Source: Lachnospiraceae bacterium (lineage in GTDB: Bacteria; Bacillota; Clostridia; Lachnospirales; Lachnospiraceae). From it: DNA of 33,200 nt. Both the position numbers and the translations under genes were made by a program. The notes below the pieces were generated by a model. It was not told the DNA's origin, ran no database searches, and saw nothing but the letters and a program-made list of their open reading frames with translations. Below are positions 24,613-33,200 of the stretch, piece by piece (the stretch's first letter is position 1; each line of letters opens with the position of its first letter). The stretch is from positions 1 to 33,200 of the forward strand of contig JAILEM010000085.1 of NCBI GenBank assembly GCA_024687745.1, written 5' to 3'.

Positions 24613-26352
24613 TCATGCTTCGAGCTTGAAGAACTCAACCGCTTCGTTCATACCCTCTGCCAGTGTCTTAAGTCCTCTTGCGGATTCGGCCAAAAGAGTT
24701 ATCGTTGCATTAAGCTCCTGCATCGATGCGGTTGTCTGCTGGGTTGATGCAGCATTTTCCTCAGATATTGCGGAAAGGTTGGATATGATATCTATTACTC
24801 CGTTTCTGGATCTGTCACAATCCTGTGCCTGATCATTGATATCCGAAGTTCCGGCTCTCGAGCTTACTATTCCGCCTGATACATTATTAAAGGTAGATCT
24901 TGTCTGTTCAAGCTTCTCCTGCTGTTCGCTCAATCTTCTCTTAACCTCTTCCATCATATTGAGCGAAGCCTTCGAATCCTCGGAAAGGCCCTTAACGATA
25001 TCAGATATCTCCTGGGCGGACGCGTTGGATTCATCGGAAAGATTCTGTATCTCGGAAGCAACTACGGCAAAACCTCTTCCTGCCTCACCTGCTCTTGCAG
25101 CCTCGATGGAAGCATTTAAGGAGAGAAGGTTTGTCTGATCGGCAACATTTGCTATAAGCTGTACTGCAGCAGATATTCTCTGAACGGATACATCCGTTGC
25201 TTCGACATTCTTCGCAACTCCCATAACAGCCTCAACCGTCTTGTCATTGGATTCGGAAAGCTCCTGGATTATCCTTGCTGCCTGATCACCCTCGCTCTGC
25301 ATATTTGCGGAGGTATCGTTGAGAGTTTCGATATTCTCAACGATGGTCTCTATTATCGTACCCATCTCATTTACTCTGGCTGTTGCATTTTCAATATCCT
25401 CAGCCTGTGATACGGCACCCTTTGATACATCATCAACTGCGTGCGCTATATCATCAGCTGTCTGGCTTGTCTGTGAAGCCATACTCTCAAGCTCGTCTCC
25501 GGAACTTAATACATTATCCGATGATGACTTGATCTTGCTTACGATACTTCTGAGTTCGTTAATAAAGGCCTCAACTCCTCTGCCCATATCCCCTATCTCA
25601 TCTTTTCTCCTAAGAACGCTCTCATCAACCTCTGTTGTAAGATCGCCCTTTGAAAGCTCGTCTATGGAAGACTTGATAAGATTAGTTGACTTTGATATCT
25701 TAAGTGCTGTCCAGATTCCGTATATGATCGAAAGAACCGTTATGATGACAACTATGATTATCGTCTGTACAAGCTTACCCCTTACATCCGCTTCCATCTC
25801 TTTGGCTTTGTATGTTGCATACTCTTCCATATTATCTTCAAGAAGACTTAAATGATCTCTTGCCTGCTGAAAAGCTTCCTGCTGCGCCTCAAAATCCCCC
25901 TCTCCGGTCTTGGCATCATAGATAGGTATCCAGGCCTTGATCTCTGATTCATACTGAGTAAGTATGGCCGAGTTTGATTCATTCTGTCCGGAGATCTTAA
26001 AGCTGTTAAAAAGATAATTGTCGATGGAATATGCATTTCTTGTGGTCGCAATGCCATCGATCACCTGCTGTGCATTTTCCTCAAAGCTGTCCAGATCGTC
26101 GCTTAAATGAGATTCATCCTCTATTCCCTCATGGATATCATAAACTCCGTTAAGGGCAAGCTCTGCCTGGTACATATCCCTGTCCATGGTAAGCAGAAGA
26201 TTTTCGATCTCTGCTATCTCATCATAATATACCTCTTTGGATTCCTGTAAGGTGCTCATATTCTCTATCCCCAAATATACCACCGAGAAGATGAGAACCA
26301 CTATAAGAGGTATCATCATGAGCATAAGTTGCATTGTTATTCCTTTTCTCAT
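24613..26352 (-). CDS. Methyl-accepting chemotaxis protein with four-helix-bundle sensor
   Basis: A 579-residue chemoreceptor. Transmembrane helices lie at about residues 8-27 and 195-217. The outside part of about 165 residues is all-helical and acidic ([51 protein letters not shown]), which fits a 4HB_MCP-type sensor. HAMP is at about 218-272 ([21 protein letters not shown] ... [14 protein letters not shown]). The signalling tip [31 protein letters not shown] is at about 405-435. The ending VEFFKLEA resembles those of many clostridial receptors and has no CheR pentapeptide. ATG at 26352 has GGAAAGGG upstream. With its neighbour it implies that the host swims and carries a che system elsewhere. 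Confidence 0.94.
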   Translation of the reverse strand: MRKGITMQLMLMMIPLIVVLIFSVVYLGIENMSTLQESKEVYYDEIAEIENLLLTMDRDMYQAELALNGVYDIHEGIEDESHLSDDLDSFEENAQQVIDGIATTRNAYSIDNYLFNSFKISGQNESNSAILTQYESEIKAWIPIYDAKTGEGDFEAQQEAFQQARDHLSLLEDNMEEYATYKAKEMEADVRGKLVQTIIIVVIITVLSIIYGIWTALKISKSTNLIKSSIDELSKGDLTTEVDESVLRRKDEIGDMGRGVEAFINELRSIVSKIKSSSDNVLSSGDELESMASQTSQTADDIAHAVDDVSKGAVSQAEDIENATARVNEMGTIIETIVENIETLNDTSANMQSEGDQAARIIQELSESNDKTVEAVMGVAKNVEATDVSVQRISAAVQLIANVADQTNLLSLNASIEAARAGEAGRGFAVVASEIQNLSDESNASAQEISDIVKGLSEDSKASLNMMEEVKRRLSEQQEKLEQTRSTFNNVSGGIVSSRAGTSDINDQAQDCDRSRNGVIDIISNLSAISEENAASTQQTTASMQELNATITLLAESARGLKTLAEGMNEAVEFFKLEA

Positions 26353-26378
26353 ACTGTTCCCTTTCCTGTTAATTTATT

Positions 26379-26384
26379 ATTATA
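26379..26384 (-). promoter_or_regulatory. Possible -10 box of the second chemoreceptor gene
   Basis: A perfect TATAAT on the minus strand lies 26 bases before the start codon. No convincing -35 box is present, and the surrounding DNA is AT-rich, so this is weak. I saw no SigD-type (TAAA-N15-GCCGATAA) promoter here. Confidence 0.35.
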
Positions 26385-26431
26385 TTTATCAGTCTGTTAA
26401 CATAAGCAGACTTAATATCGGTTTATACTGA

Positions 26432-27355
26432 TCAGCTGTTAAAATATTCGAGGATATCCGGAAGAAGGCTGTCCACCTTATCATTATCCAGCTGGCAGGT
26501 ACCTGCGTTCTTATGTCCTCCGCCACCATACTTAAGACAGATATCCGCAATATTCTTATCCACATCAGGCGAATCCTTAAAAATCGATTTGCCTATCATG
26601 ACAGCCGTATTCTGCTTTTTGAAGCCCCAGGCAACATGGATCGAAAAATAAGCATCGGGGAACATTGTATATATCAAAAAGCGGTTGCCTGTATATATGA
26701 TATCCTCATTTCTTAAGTCAACGACCACACACCTTCCGATCTGCTTTGATATTCTCTGAAGCTGGGCACTGAATTTCTCCTGCTGTTCAAAGTACATATC
26801 CACTCTTTCCTTGACATCGGGGAGCCTGAGTACATCATCTATCTTATGGTCAAGACAGTAATCTATGAGTTCCATCATGAGGTCATAGTTTGATATCCTG
26901 AAATCATGGAATCTTCCAAGCCCTGTCCTTGCATCCATAAGGAAGTTCATGAGAACCCACCCCTTAGGATCCTTTACCTCCTCAATAGTGAAATCGGCAC
27001 TGTCTCCCTTGTCAACCGCTTCCATTATCTCATCGGAGATCCTTTCAAGATTGTTCTCCTTCTTATAATAATTATAAACAACCCTCGCGGCACTTTTCGC
27101 ATCCTTCTCTATGATCCATTTCCCTTCCGCAACGGCATCGGAGTTTCTTGAGAGCTCCGACTCATGATGGTCAAAGCAAAGGGATACTCTCGGATCATAA
27201 GGAAGATTCGTTGTAATATCATTATCGGAGAGCTCGATCTTGCCATCCTGCACATCCTTGGGATGAACAAATTTAATATCGTCGATCAGATGCATTTCCT
27301 TAAGGATCATGGCGCACACCAGTCCGTCAAAATCACTTCTAGTAACTAGTCTCAT
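26432..27355 (-). CDS. DHH family phosphoesterase (NrnB-like)
   Basis: A 307-residue protein with the DHH fold of phosphoesterases. SDFDG (Asp8, Asp10) and FDHHES (62-64) are metal sites, and a GGGGHKNAG motif at about 277-285 is the DHHA1 substrate motif. Such proteins cut short oligonucleotides, pAp-type nucleotides or cyclic dinucleotide products, or polyphosphate; databases often name this type exopolyphosphatase or NrnB, and I cannot choose. It has no CBS, PAS or GGDEF domains, unlike GdpP. ATG at 27355 is preferred over 27 upstream in-frame codons because it has AGAGGTATC before it and starts the family motif at once. A TATAAT at 27454-27459 (minus) is a possible -10. Confidence 0.88.
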   Translation of the reverse strand: MRLVTRSDFDGLVCAMILKEMHLIDDIKFVHPKDVQDGKIELSDNDITTNLPYDPRVSLCFDHHESELSRNSDAVAEGKWIIEKDAKSAARVVYNYYKKENNLERISDEIMEAVDKGDSADFTIEEVKDPKGWVLMNFLMDARTGLGRFHDFRISNYDLMMELIDYCLDHKIDDVLRLPDVKERVDMYFEQQEKFSAQLQRISKQIGRCVVVDLRNEDIIYTGNRFLIYTMFPDAYFSIHVAWGFKKQNTAVMIGKSIFKDSPDVDKNIADICLKYGGGGHKNAGTCQLDNDKVDSLLPDILEYFNS

Positions 27356-27548
27356 TTTGATACCTCTTTTTCCGAATTTTGTATTGATAAAAAACTGACA
27401 GGGCATAATACAGGTTATATTATTACCCGCACACAACGATCCCCTCTATCATAATTATATATCTTATCATAATTATTTATGTTTTTACAGTGAGGAACCT
27501 ATATTTTATCAAAAATTTATGTCCATTATCGCTTCGACGTATGATAAT

Positions 27549-27581
27549 AAAAAGGCTTCCGGAGACAAATCTCCGAAAGCC
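27549..27581 (-). terminator. Intrinsic terminator of the str operon after tuf
   Basis: Arms 27570-27581 and 27554-27565 pair over 12 bases with one wobble and a TTTG loop; five T, then ATT, follow on the minus strand. It lies 25 bases after the tuf stop codon. Confidence 0.92.
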
Positions 27582-27605
27582 CAGTAAAATCTGTACTTCA
27601 AATGA

Positions 27606-28793
27606 TTATTCGATGATGGAAGCAACTCTTCCTGAACCTACTGTACGTCCGCCTTCTCTGATAGCGAATGTAAGACCCTGCTCACAAGCTACGGGATGGA
27701 TAAGCTCGATCGTCATCTCTACGTTATCTCCGGGCATGCACATCTCTGTTCCCTCGGGAAGATTGCAGACACCTGTAACGTCGGTTGTTCTGAAATAGAA
27801 CTGAGGACGATAGTTGTTAAAGAAAGGAGTATGACGTCCGCCTTCATCCTTTGTCAGTACGTAAACCTGAGCAGTAAACTTATGATGACATGTTACTGTG
27901 CCGGGCTTAGCAACAACCTGACCTCTCTCTATATCTGTTCTGTTGATACCACGAAGAAGAACACCGATATTGTCACCGGCCTGAGCCTCATCAAGAAGCT
28001 TTCTGAACATCTCGATACCGGTTACAACTGACTTCTGAGTCTCTTCCTTGATACCTACGATCTCAACTTCGTCTGACATATGAAGAGTTCCACGCTCAAC
28101 TCTTCCTGTTGCAACTGTTCCACGACCTGTGATAGTAAATACATCCTCAACAGGCATAAGGAAAGGCTTATCTGTATCTCTCTGGGGATCAGGAATATAC
28201 TCATCAACTGTATCCATGAGCTCCATGATCTTATCTCCCCACTCTCCTGAAGGATCCTCAAGAGCCTTAAGAGCTGAACCCTTAACGATAGGGCAGTCTG
28301 AGAAATCATACTCTTCAAGCTGCTCGGTTACTTCCATCTCAACGAGCTCGATAAGCTCAGGGTCGTCAACCATGTCGCACTTGTTTAAGAATACTACTAT
28401 ATAAGGAACACCAACCTGACGTGAAAGAAGGATATGCTCCTTTGTCTGAGCCATAACACCGTCGGTTGCAGCAACAACGAGGATAGCACCATCCATCTGT
28501 GCAGCACCTGTGATCATGTTCTTAACATAGTCAGCATGACCCGGGCAATCAACGTGTGCATAATGTCTCTTCTCTGTCTCATACTCTACGTGAGCTGTAG
28601 AAATGGTTATACCTCTTTCTCTCTCCTCGGGAGCCTTATCTATGTTTTCAAAATCAGTAGCTGTATTTCCAGCAACTCTCTCTGAAAGTACCTTTGTGAT
28701 AGCGGCTGTAAGAGTTGTCTTACCATGATCAACGTGACCGATGGTACCAATATTACAATGCGGTTTGTTTCTTTCAAATTTAGCTTTTGCCAT
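27606..28793 (-). CDS. tuf: Elongation factor Tu
   Basis: A 395-residue EF-Tu, the GTPase that brings aminoacyl-tRNA to the ribosome. [21 protein letters not shown] and NKCD are the G1, G3 and G4 motifs; the switch I region ([14 protein letters not shown]) is complete. Domain 2 and 3 features ([44 protein letters not shown]) run to the C-terminus with no break. ATG at 28793 has AGGAGG upstream. It is the last gene of the str operon and also has a promoter of its own in the fusA-tuf gap, which should raise its level above that of fusA. Codon use is narrow, as for a highly expressed gene. Confidence 0.98.
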   Translation of the reverse strand: MAKAKFERNKPHCNIGTIGHVDHGKTTLTAAITKVLSERVAGNTATDFENIDKAPEERERGITISTAHVEYETEKRHYAHVDCPGHADYVKNMITGAAQMDGAILVVAATDGVMAQTKEHILLSRQVGVPYIVVFLNKCDMVDDPELIELVEMEVTEQLEEYDFSDCPIVKGSALKALEDPSGEWGDKIMELMDTVDEYIPDPQRDTDKPFLMPVEDVFTITGRGTVATGRVERGTLHMSDEVEIVGIKEETQKSVVTGIEMFRKLLDEAQAGDNIGVLLRGINRTDIERGQVVAKPGTVTCHHKFTAQVYVLTKDEGGRHTPFFNNYRPQFYFRTTDVTGVCNLPEGTEMCMPGDNVEMTIELIHPVACEQGLTFAIREGGRTVGSGRVASIIE

Positions 28794-28858
28794 TTTAATA
28801 ATCCTCCTAATTGATTATGTCTCTTCTCTAATCCTGAGCCTTCGCTCGTTTAAAACTG

Positions 28859-28887
28859 ATTATATTTCATTCCCTCTTTATTTTCAA
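28859..28887 (-). promoter_or_regulatory. Internal promoter of tuf
   Basis: On the minus strand TTGAAA (28882-28887, five of six) is spaced 17 bases from a perfect TATAAT (28859-28864). An inverted repeat TTCCCT...AGGGAA covers the -35 box and spacer. A 60-base leader with a GAGC/GCTC hairpin follows. Confidence 0.85.
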
Positions 28888-28913
28888 GGGAAACTTATAA
28901 AGAATCACACTAT

Positions 28914-31031
28914 TTATACTTTCTTATCGGACAGTACTTTTTCCTGAACCGACTTGGGAACCTGTTCATACTTTTCAAAGAACATGGAGTAATTACCACG
29001 TCCCTGAGTCTTTGAACGAAGATCCGTAGCATAGCCGAACATTTCGGAAAGAGGAACGAATCCTCTCACGATCTTGCCGTTTCCTACATCGTCCATTCCT
29101 TCGATACGTCCGCGACGGGAATTGATGTCACCTATAACATCTCCCATATACTCCTCAGGCATTGTGACTTCAACCTTCATAATGGGCTCTAAGAGCACCG
29201 GTGAAGCCTTCTGCATAGCATCCTTAAATGCCATGGAACCGGCAATATGGAATGCCATCTCTGATGAATCGACCTCATGATAAGAGCCGTCATATACCGT
29301 AGCATGTACACCGACTACGGGGAATCCGCCAAGGATACCTGTCTGTGTTGCCTCCTCGATACCTTCGCCGATAGCGGGAATGTACTCTTTGGGAATTGCT
29401 CCGCCGACAACCTCGGAATCAAACTTATATAGCTCTTCTCCGTTTGCGTCCATAGGCTCGAAACGAACCTTACAATGACCATACTGACCACGTCCGCCCG
29501 ACTGTCTTGCATACTTGCTTTCAACATCTACAGGCTTTGTGATGGCTTCCTTATATGCAACCTGAGGTGCCCCGACGTTAGCCTCTACCTTAAACTCTCT
29601 CAAAAGTCTGTCTACTATGATCTCAAGATGAAGCTCACCCATTCCGGCAATGATAGTCTGACCGGTCTCAGGATCAGTATGGGCCTTAAAGGTCGGATCT
29701 TCCTCTGCAAGCTTTGCAAGAGATTCTCCGAGCTTACCCTGTCCTGCCTTGGTCTTTGGCTCGATAGCCAGCTCGATAACGGGCTCGGGGAACTCCATTG
29801 ACTCAAGGATAACGGGATGCTGTTCATCACAGATAGTATCACCTGTGGTAGTCATCTTAAAACCTACCGCAGCAGCTATATCGCCTGAATATACCTTATC
29901 AAGCTCAGCCCTGTGGTTTGCATGCATCTGAAGGATACGTCCTACTCTTTCCTTCTTATTCTTTGTTGCATTCAAAACATATGAACCGGAATTCATTGTT
30001 CCCGAATACACTCTGAAGAAAGCAAGCTTTCCTACAAAAGGATCGGCCATTATCTTAAATGCAAGAGCTGAGAAGGGTTCATCATCGGATGAGTGTCTCT
30101 CGATCTCGTTGCCCTCAAGGTCCGTTCCCTTGATCGCAGGTATATCTGTGGGTGCGGGCATGTATTCAAGAATAGCATCCAAAAGCTTCTGGACGCCCTT
30201 GTTTCTGTATGCCGAACCACAGCAGACAGGGATGGCTGTGCATTCACAGGTTCCCTTTCTGAGTGCCGCTTTCATATCTTCAACAGAAGGTTCTTCTCCA
30301 TCAAGATACTGCATCATAAGATCGTCATCCAGCTCGCATATCTTTTCAACAAGCTCTGTATGGTATAGATCCGCATCATCCTTCATATCATCGGGGATGG
30401 GTACTATGGAGATATCCTCGCCCTTATCATCATTATAGATATAGGCCTCCATCTCAAACAGGTCTATTATACCCTTAAACTCGTCTTCCTTACCGATAGG
30501 CAGCTGTAGACAGATCGCATTTTTACCCAGCCTTGTTCTGATCTGCTCAACAGCCGAATAAAAATCAGCTCCCAAAATGTCCATCTTGTTTATAAAAGCC
30601 ATTCTGGGTACATTATACGTATCAGCCTGACGCCATACGTTTTCCGACTGGGGTTCCACACCACCTTTGGCGCAGAAAACTCCTACCGCACCGTCAAGCA
30701 CACGAAGTGATCTTTCTACTTCAACAGTAAAATCAACGTGTCCCGGAGTATCGATGATATTGATACGATGCTCCAAAGCACCCTCCTTGGGCTTCATGTG
30801 ATCTCTCGGTGTCCAATGGCAGGTAGTGGCTGCCGATGTGATGGTTATACCCCTTTCCTGCTCCTGCTCCATCCAGTCCATGGTAGCTGTGCCTTCGTGA
30901 GTATCACCAATCTTGTAGTTAACACCGGTGTAATACAGGATACGCTCCGTCAGCGTTGTTTTGCCGGCATCTATATGAGCCATTATCCCGATATTCCTGG
31001 TTCTTTCCAACGGATATTCTCTTCCAGCCAA
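28914..31031 (-). CDS. fusA: Elongation factor G, TTG start
   Basis: A 705-residue EF-G, the translocase of the ribosome, full length. [18 protein letters not shown] and NKMD are the G motifs; domains II to V run through [20 protein letters not shown] and [21 protein letters not shown]. The only suitable start is TTG at 31031, eight bases after AGGAGG; it gives the family start [22 protein letters not shown]. No ATG or GTG lies between. It stands 62 bases after rpsG within the str operon. TTG is unusual for such a heavily expressed gene. Confidence 0.97.
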   Translation of the reverse strand: MAGREYPLERTRNIGIMAHIDAGKTTLTERILYYTGVNYKIGDTHEGTATMDWMEQEQERGITITSAATTCHWTPRDHMKPKEGALEHRINIIDTPGHVDFTVEVERSLRVLDGAVGVFCAKGGVEPQSENVWRQADTYNVPRMAFINKMDILGADFYSAVEQIRTRLGKNAICLQLPIGKEDEFKGIIDLFEMEAYIYNDDKGEDISIVPIPDDMKDDADLYHTELVEKICELDDDLMMQYLDGEEPSVEDMKAALRKGTCECTAIPVCCGSAYRNKGVQKLLDAILEYMPAPTDIPAIKGTDLEGNEIERHSSDDEPFSALAFKIMADPFVGKLAFFRVYSGTMNSGSYVLNATKNKKERVGRILQMHANHRAELDKVYSGDIAAAVGFKMTTTGDTICDEQHPVILESMEFPEPVIELAIEPKTKAGQGKLGESLAKLAEEDPTFKAHTDPETGQTIIAGMGELHLEIIVDRLLREFKVEANVGAPQVAYKEAITKPVDVESKYARQSGGRGQYGHCKVRFEPMDANGEELYKFDSEVVGGAIPKEYIPAIGEGIEEATQTGILGGFPVVGVHATVYDGSYHEVDSSEMAFHIAGSMAFKDAMQKASPVLLEPIMKVEVTMPEEYMGDVIGDINSRRGRIEGMDDVGNGKIVRGFVPLSEMFGYATDLRSKTQGRGNYSMFFEKYEQVPKSVQEKVLSDKKV

Positions 31032-31093
31032 TATTTACTCCTCCTAACAAAATTTTTTCATAAAATGAGAAAATATATTTTCTCTGCCACCGA

Positions 31094-31564
31094 CTAGAAT
31101 CTGTAATGAGCAAATGCTCTGTTGGCTTCTGCCATCTTATGCATATCTTCTTTTCTCTTTACCGATGATCCCGTATTGTTTGATGCATCCAGGATCTCGT
31201 TAGCAAGTCTGTCCTCCATGGTCTTTTCGCCTCTCTTACGTGAGAACATTGTAAGCCAACGGAGAGCCAGCGCCTGACGTCTGTCAGGTCTTACTTCGAT
31301 AGGCACCTGATAGGTGGCACCACCTATACGTCTCGCCTTAACTTCCTGTATGGGCATGATGTTGTCCATGGCTGTTTCAAATACTTCAAGCGCAGGCTTT
31401 CCTGCCTTATCCTCAACCTTGGAAAACGCACCATATACTATCTTCTGTGCGACACCCTTTTTACCGTCAAGCATTATATTATTTATAAGCTTCGTCACAA
31501 CCTTTGAATTGTATATGGGATCTGCCAATACGTCTCTTTTTTGAATATGTCCTTTACGTGGCAC
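31094..31564 (-). CDS. rpsG: 30S ribosomal protein uS7
   Basis: A 156-residue uS7 of normal length that binds the 3' domain of 16S rRNA and nucleates assembly of the head of the small subunit. [54 protein letters not shown] and the C-terminal [20 protein letters not shown] are the standard blocks. The start codon is GTG at 31564, with AAGGAGG before it. In E. coli S7 represses its own operon by binding the S12-S7 gap; here that gap is 144 bases, contains no gene, and I see no obvious hairpin of that type in it. Confidence 0.97.
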   Translation of the reverse strand: MPRKGHIQKRDVLADPIYNSKVVTKLINNIMLDGKKGVAQKIVYGAFSKVEDKAGKPALEVFETAMDNIMPIQEVKARRIGGATYQVPIEVRPDRRQALALRWLTMFSRKRGEKTMEDRLANEILDASNNTGSSVKRKEDMHKMAEANRAFAHYRF

Positions 31565-31708
31565 GGTTCTTCCCTCCTTAATAATAAATTCATTAATTCA
31601 CAGGTACTCACAATACTACTAAATGTGTTCGTGTCTTTATCAAGATCTGATGAAATGAATTCCAACACTTATATTTAGTTATTCTGTGGTACATAAAAAC
31701 TCACCCGA

Positions 31709-32125
31709 TTATTTGGCTTTAGGTCTCTTTGCTCCGTATTTGGAACGGGCCTGACGCCTGTTAGCAACTCCTGCAGTATCAAGAGTTCCCCTGATAACAT
31801 GGTATCTGGTACCGGGTAAGTCCTTAACCCTGCCGCCACGGATCAGTACAACGCTATGCTCCTGAAGGTTGTGACCTTCGCCGGGGATGTAGCTTGTTAC
31901 TTCAAGACCGTTACTGAGACGTACTCTTGCGATTTTACGAAGCGCGGAGTTAGGCTTCTTAGGGGTCGTTGTACGAACTGCGGTACAAACGCCTCTCTTC
32001 TGCGGAGCGGAAATATCCGTAGACTTCTTCTTCAGTGAGTTAAAGCCCTTCTGCAAAGCAGGAGCAGTGGACTTCTTGGCGAACGTCTCGCGACCTTTTC
32101 TTACCAACTGGTTAAATGTAGGCAT
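31709..32125 (-). CDS. rpsL: 30S ribosomal protein uS12
   Basis: A 138-residue uS12, part of the decoding centre. [13 protein letters not shown] opens it, [21 protein letters not shown] and [29 protein letters not shown] are the two conserved loops. The residues matching Lys42 and Lys87 of E. coli (in TPKKPNS and RVKDLPG) are Lys, the streptomycin-sensitive form. ATG at 32125 has ATAGGAGG upstream. It is the first gene of the str operon, with a strong promoter about 120 bases upstream. The C-terminal ending [12 protein letters not shown] is normal. Confidence 0.98.
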   Translation of the reverse strand: MPTFNQLVRKGRETFAKKSTAPALQKGFNSLKKKSTDISAPQKRGVCTAVRTTTPKKPNSALRKIARVRLSNGLEVTSYIPGEGHNLQEHSVVLIRGGRVKDLPGTRYHVIRGTLDTAGVANRRQARSKYGAKRPKAK

Positions 32126-32191
32126 TCTTTTACCTCCTATCAGAATTCTCGGGACCTAAGTCCCTTTCTGTGGTTGCAGAATACAGAAAAA

Positions 32192-32252
32192 ATACTGTAT
32201 TTCGCCCGCTCACGGCAACACAACAAACGCCAGAGCGCGCAAAATACAGTAT
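32192..32252. repeat. Paired operator-like palindromes around the str promoter
   Basis: ATACTGTAT at 32192-32200 and ATACAGTAT at 32244-32252 are each ATAC-N-GTAT palindromes, and together form an 11-base inverted repeat (32192-32202 with 32242-32252). Their centres are 52 bases apart, close to five helical turns. The distal one covers the -10 box. A third half, ATACAG, lies at 32181-32186. Confidence 0.4.
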
Positions 32253-32277
32253 ACAAAAACCAATTCCGTATTGTCAA
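32248..32277 (-). promoter_or_regulatory. Sigma-A promoter of the str operon
   Basis: On the minus strand a perfect TTGACA (32272-32277) is followed after 18 bases by TATACT (32248-32253, five of six). Transcription would begin near 32241 and give a leader of about 115 bases before rpsL. Confidence 0.8.
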
Positions 32278-32289
32278 GTATAAAAATCA

Positions 32290-32331
32290 AAAAAACATCA
32301 TGTTTTCGCGGCTTCCTGCGGCACAAAGCCG
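32290..32331 (-). terminator. Probable terminator after the sigma factor gene
   Basis: On the minus strand CGGCTT (32326-32331) and AAGCCG (32309-32314) form a 6-base stem with an inner GCCGCAGG loop, followed by a small AAACAT/ATGTTT hairpin and seven T near 32290-32296. It separates the sigma factor gene from the str promoter. Confidence 0.5.
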
Positions 32332-32380
32332 TTCCGGCGCCGTTACGGGCTTCCATGACCTCCGAAAAGCCGTACAAATG

Positions 32381-33200
32381 CTAGTCGGGCTCATAACCCC
32401 GAAGAAGTTTCAGCTTATTCGGATGACGGAGCTTCCGAAGCGCTTTGGCTTCGATCTGACGGATACGTTCACGCGTTACGCCGAATTCCGCTCCGACCTC
32501 TTCGAGTGTCTGGCAGCGTCCGTCCACAAGACCGAACCGGAGTTTCAGGACTCTGCGCTCCCTGTCGGTAAGCGTATCCAGAAGCTTTTCGATCTGCTCC
32601 TGCAGCATCCGGTAGGAAGTTGCCTCTTCCGGTCCCATCATGTTCTCATCCTTGATGAAATCGCCGGGATGGCTGTCGTCCTCTTCGCCGATCGGCGTGT
32701 CAAGGGAAATCGGGTCAGCGCTGACCTTCAATACCTCACGCACCTTATCAATCGGCATATCCATGGCATCGGCAAGCTCCTGCTCCGTAGGTTCCCTTCC
32801 GAGCTCCTGCGTCAGATTCCGGCTTACGCGGTAAGTCTTGTTGATCACTTCGGACATATGAACCGGGATACGGATCGTACGGGACTGGTCCGCGATGGAT
32901 CTGGTAATGGCCTGACGGATCCACCAAGTTGCGTAGGTGCTGAATTTATATCCTTTTTCATGGTCGAATTTGTCTACTGCCTTAATCAGTCCGAGATTGC
33001 CTTCCTGGATCAGATCAAGGAAAGAAAGGCCGCGGCCGACATACCGTTTCGCGATGCTTACGACGAGGCGAAGGTTGGCCTCGGTCAGACGCCTTTTGGC
33101 CGCCGGATCGCCGGACTCCACGCGCTGCGCGAGTTCCACCTCTTCCTCGGCGCTTAAAAGCGCATACGAACCGATCTCTCTGAGGTACTGTTTTACGGGG
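32381..33200 (-). CDS. rpoD: RpoD-type primary sigma factor, N-terminus cut by window edge
   Basis: An open frame of about 272 residues that ends at 32381 and enters from the right edge; the true start lies outside. [29 protein letters not shown] is region 1.2. [60 protein letters not shown] contains regions 2.1 to 2.4, with the -10 reading helix. [11 protein letters not shown] begins region 3, [15 protein letters not shown] is 4.1 and [30 protein letters not shown] is 4.2. All group 1 motifs are intact. About 100 N-terminal residues would be missing compared with a typical Firmicutes RpoD. Two sampled lines are 50 and 60 per cent GC, against 40 per cent in a sampled fusA line, and CG dinucleotides are common, so its base use is not like its neighbours. 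A second RpoD-like sigma factor is possible. Confidence 0.92.
   Translation of the reverse strand, partial: PVKQYLREIGSYALLSAEEEVELAQRVESGDPAAKRRLTEANLRLVVSIAKRYVGRGLSFLDLIQEGNLGLIKAVDKFDHEKGYKFSTYATWWIRQAITRSIADQSRTIRIPVHMSEVINKTYRVSRNLTQELGREPTEQELADAMDMPIDKVREVLKVSADPISLDTPIGEEDDSHPGDFIKDENMMGPEEATSYRMLQEQIEKLLDTLTDRERRVLKLRFGLVDGRCQTLEEVGAEFGVTRERIRQIEAKALRKLRHPNKLKLLRGYEPD

Noticed and set aside
25319..25855. A 178-codon open frame on the plus strand opposite the second chemoreceptor
   Set aside because: Antisense to a well-supported gene; the Ser/Leu-rich product is a typical mirror of coiled-coil codons, and no ribosome site is present.
32174..33157. A 327-codon open frame on the plus strand opposite rpoD
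   Set aside because: It is fully antisense to a clear sigma factor gene, has no ribosome site, and its product resembles nothing. High GC in rpoD removes stop codons on the other strand.
1..33200. CRISPR arrays, tRNA or rRNA genes, prophage, toxin-antitoxin pairs
   Set aside because: Reading both strands and all gaps, I saw no regularly spaced repeats, cloverleaf sequences or such genes. The gaps are accounted for by promoters, terminators, the FMN riboswitch and the structured RNA.

Overview
This window looks like chromosome from an anaerobic Clostridia bacterium, most likely a motile, butyrate-forming member of the Lachnospiraceae. The evidence is a ptb-buk butyrate pair, Gram-positive-type strong ribosome binding sites, a tsaE-tsaB-rimI-tsaD cluster, an FMN riboswitch in front of a RibU-type riboflavin transporter, two chemoreceptors, and moderate to low GC. 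The family is inferred from gene content and protein flavour; no 16S gene is present. Every gene except one transposase lies on the minus strand, so transcription runs from high to low coordinates.

Layout from left to right. 1-2137: a Y-family DNA polymerase cut by the left edge, translationally coupled to an upstream methyltransferase. 2194-4273: butyrate kinase and phosphate butyryltransferase, ending in a terminator hairpin. 4306-6067: an IS1182-type insertion sequence with imperfect inverted ends and an 11-base flanking direct repeat. It sits about 30 bases upstream of ptb and separates ptb-buk from a membrane diguanylate cyclase at 6084-7961. 8025-13414: a compact operon of YcxB-like protein, tsaE, tsaB, rimI, rnz, a membrane-anchored unknown, tsaD and ispD, which makes the tRNA t6A modification and isoprenoid precursors. 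13502-13660: a structured non-coding RNA of 6S-like size and plan whose identity is unresolved. 13728-14786: ribU behind an FMN riboswitch with a clear intrinsic terminator. 14863-16216: a DUF975 membrane protein and a small HExxH zinc protein. 16342-22496: secA, prfB, hom, lysC in one run. 22736-26352: two methyl-accepting chemotaxis proteins, each followed by its own terminator. 26432-27355: a DHH phosphoesterase. 27606-32125: the str operon rpsL-rpsG-fusA-tuf, with an extra promoter in front of tuf. 32381-33200: an rpoD-type sigma factor cut by the right edge, clearly richer in GC than its neighbours.

Most of the window is housekeeping. The points worth a second look are the insertion sequence between the diguanylate cyclase and the butyrate genes, the palindromes at its ends and a related palindrome after buk, the unassigned structured RNA at 13.5 kb, the GC-rich rpoD next to the str operon where rpoBC would be expected, an operator-like pair of palindromes at the str promoter, and a prfB that seems to have lost its programmed frameshift by one base. 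I found no CRISPR array, tRNA or rRNA gene, or prophage, and no clearly new multi-gene defence or biosynthetic system.
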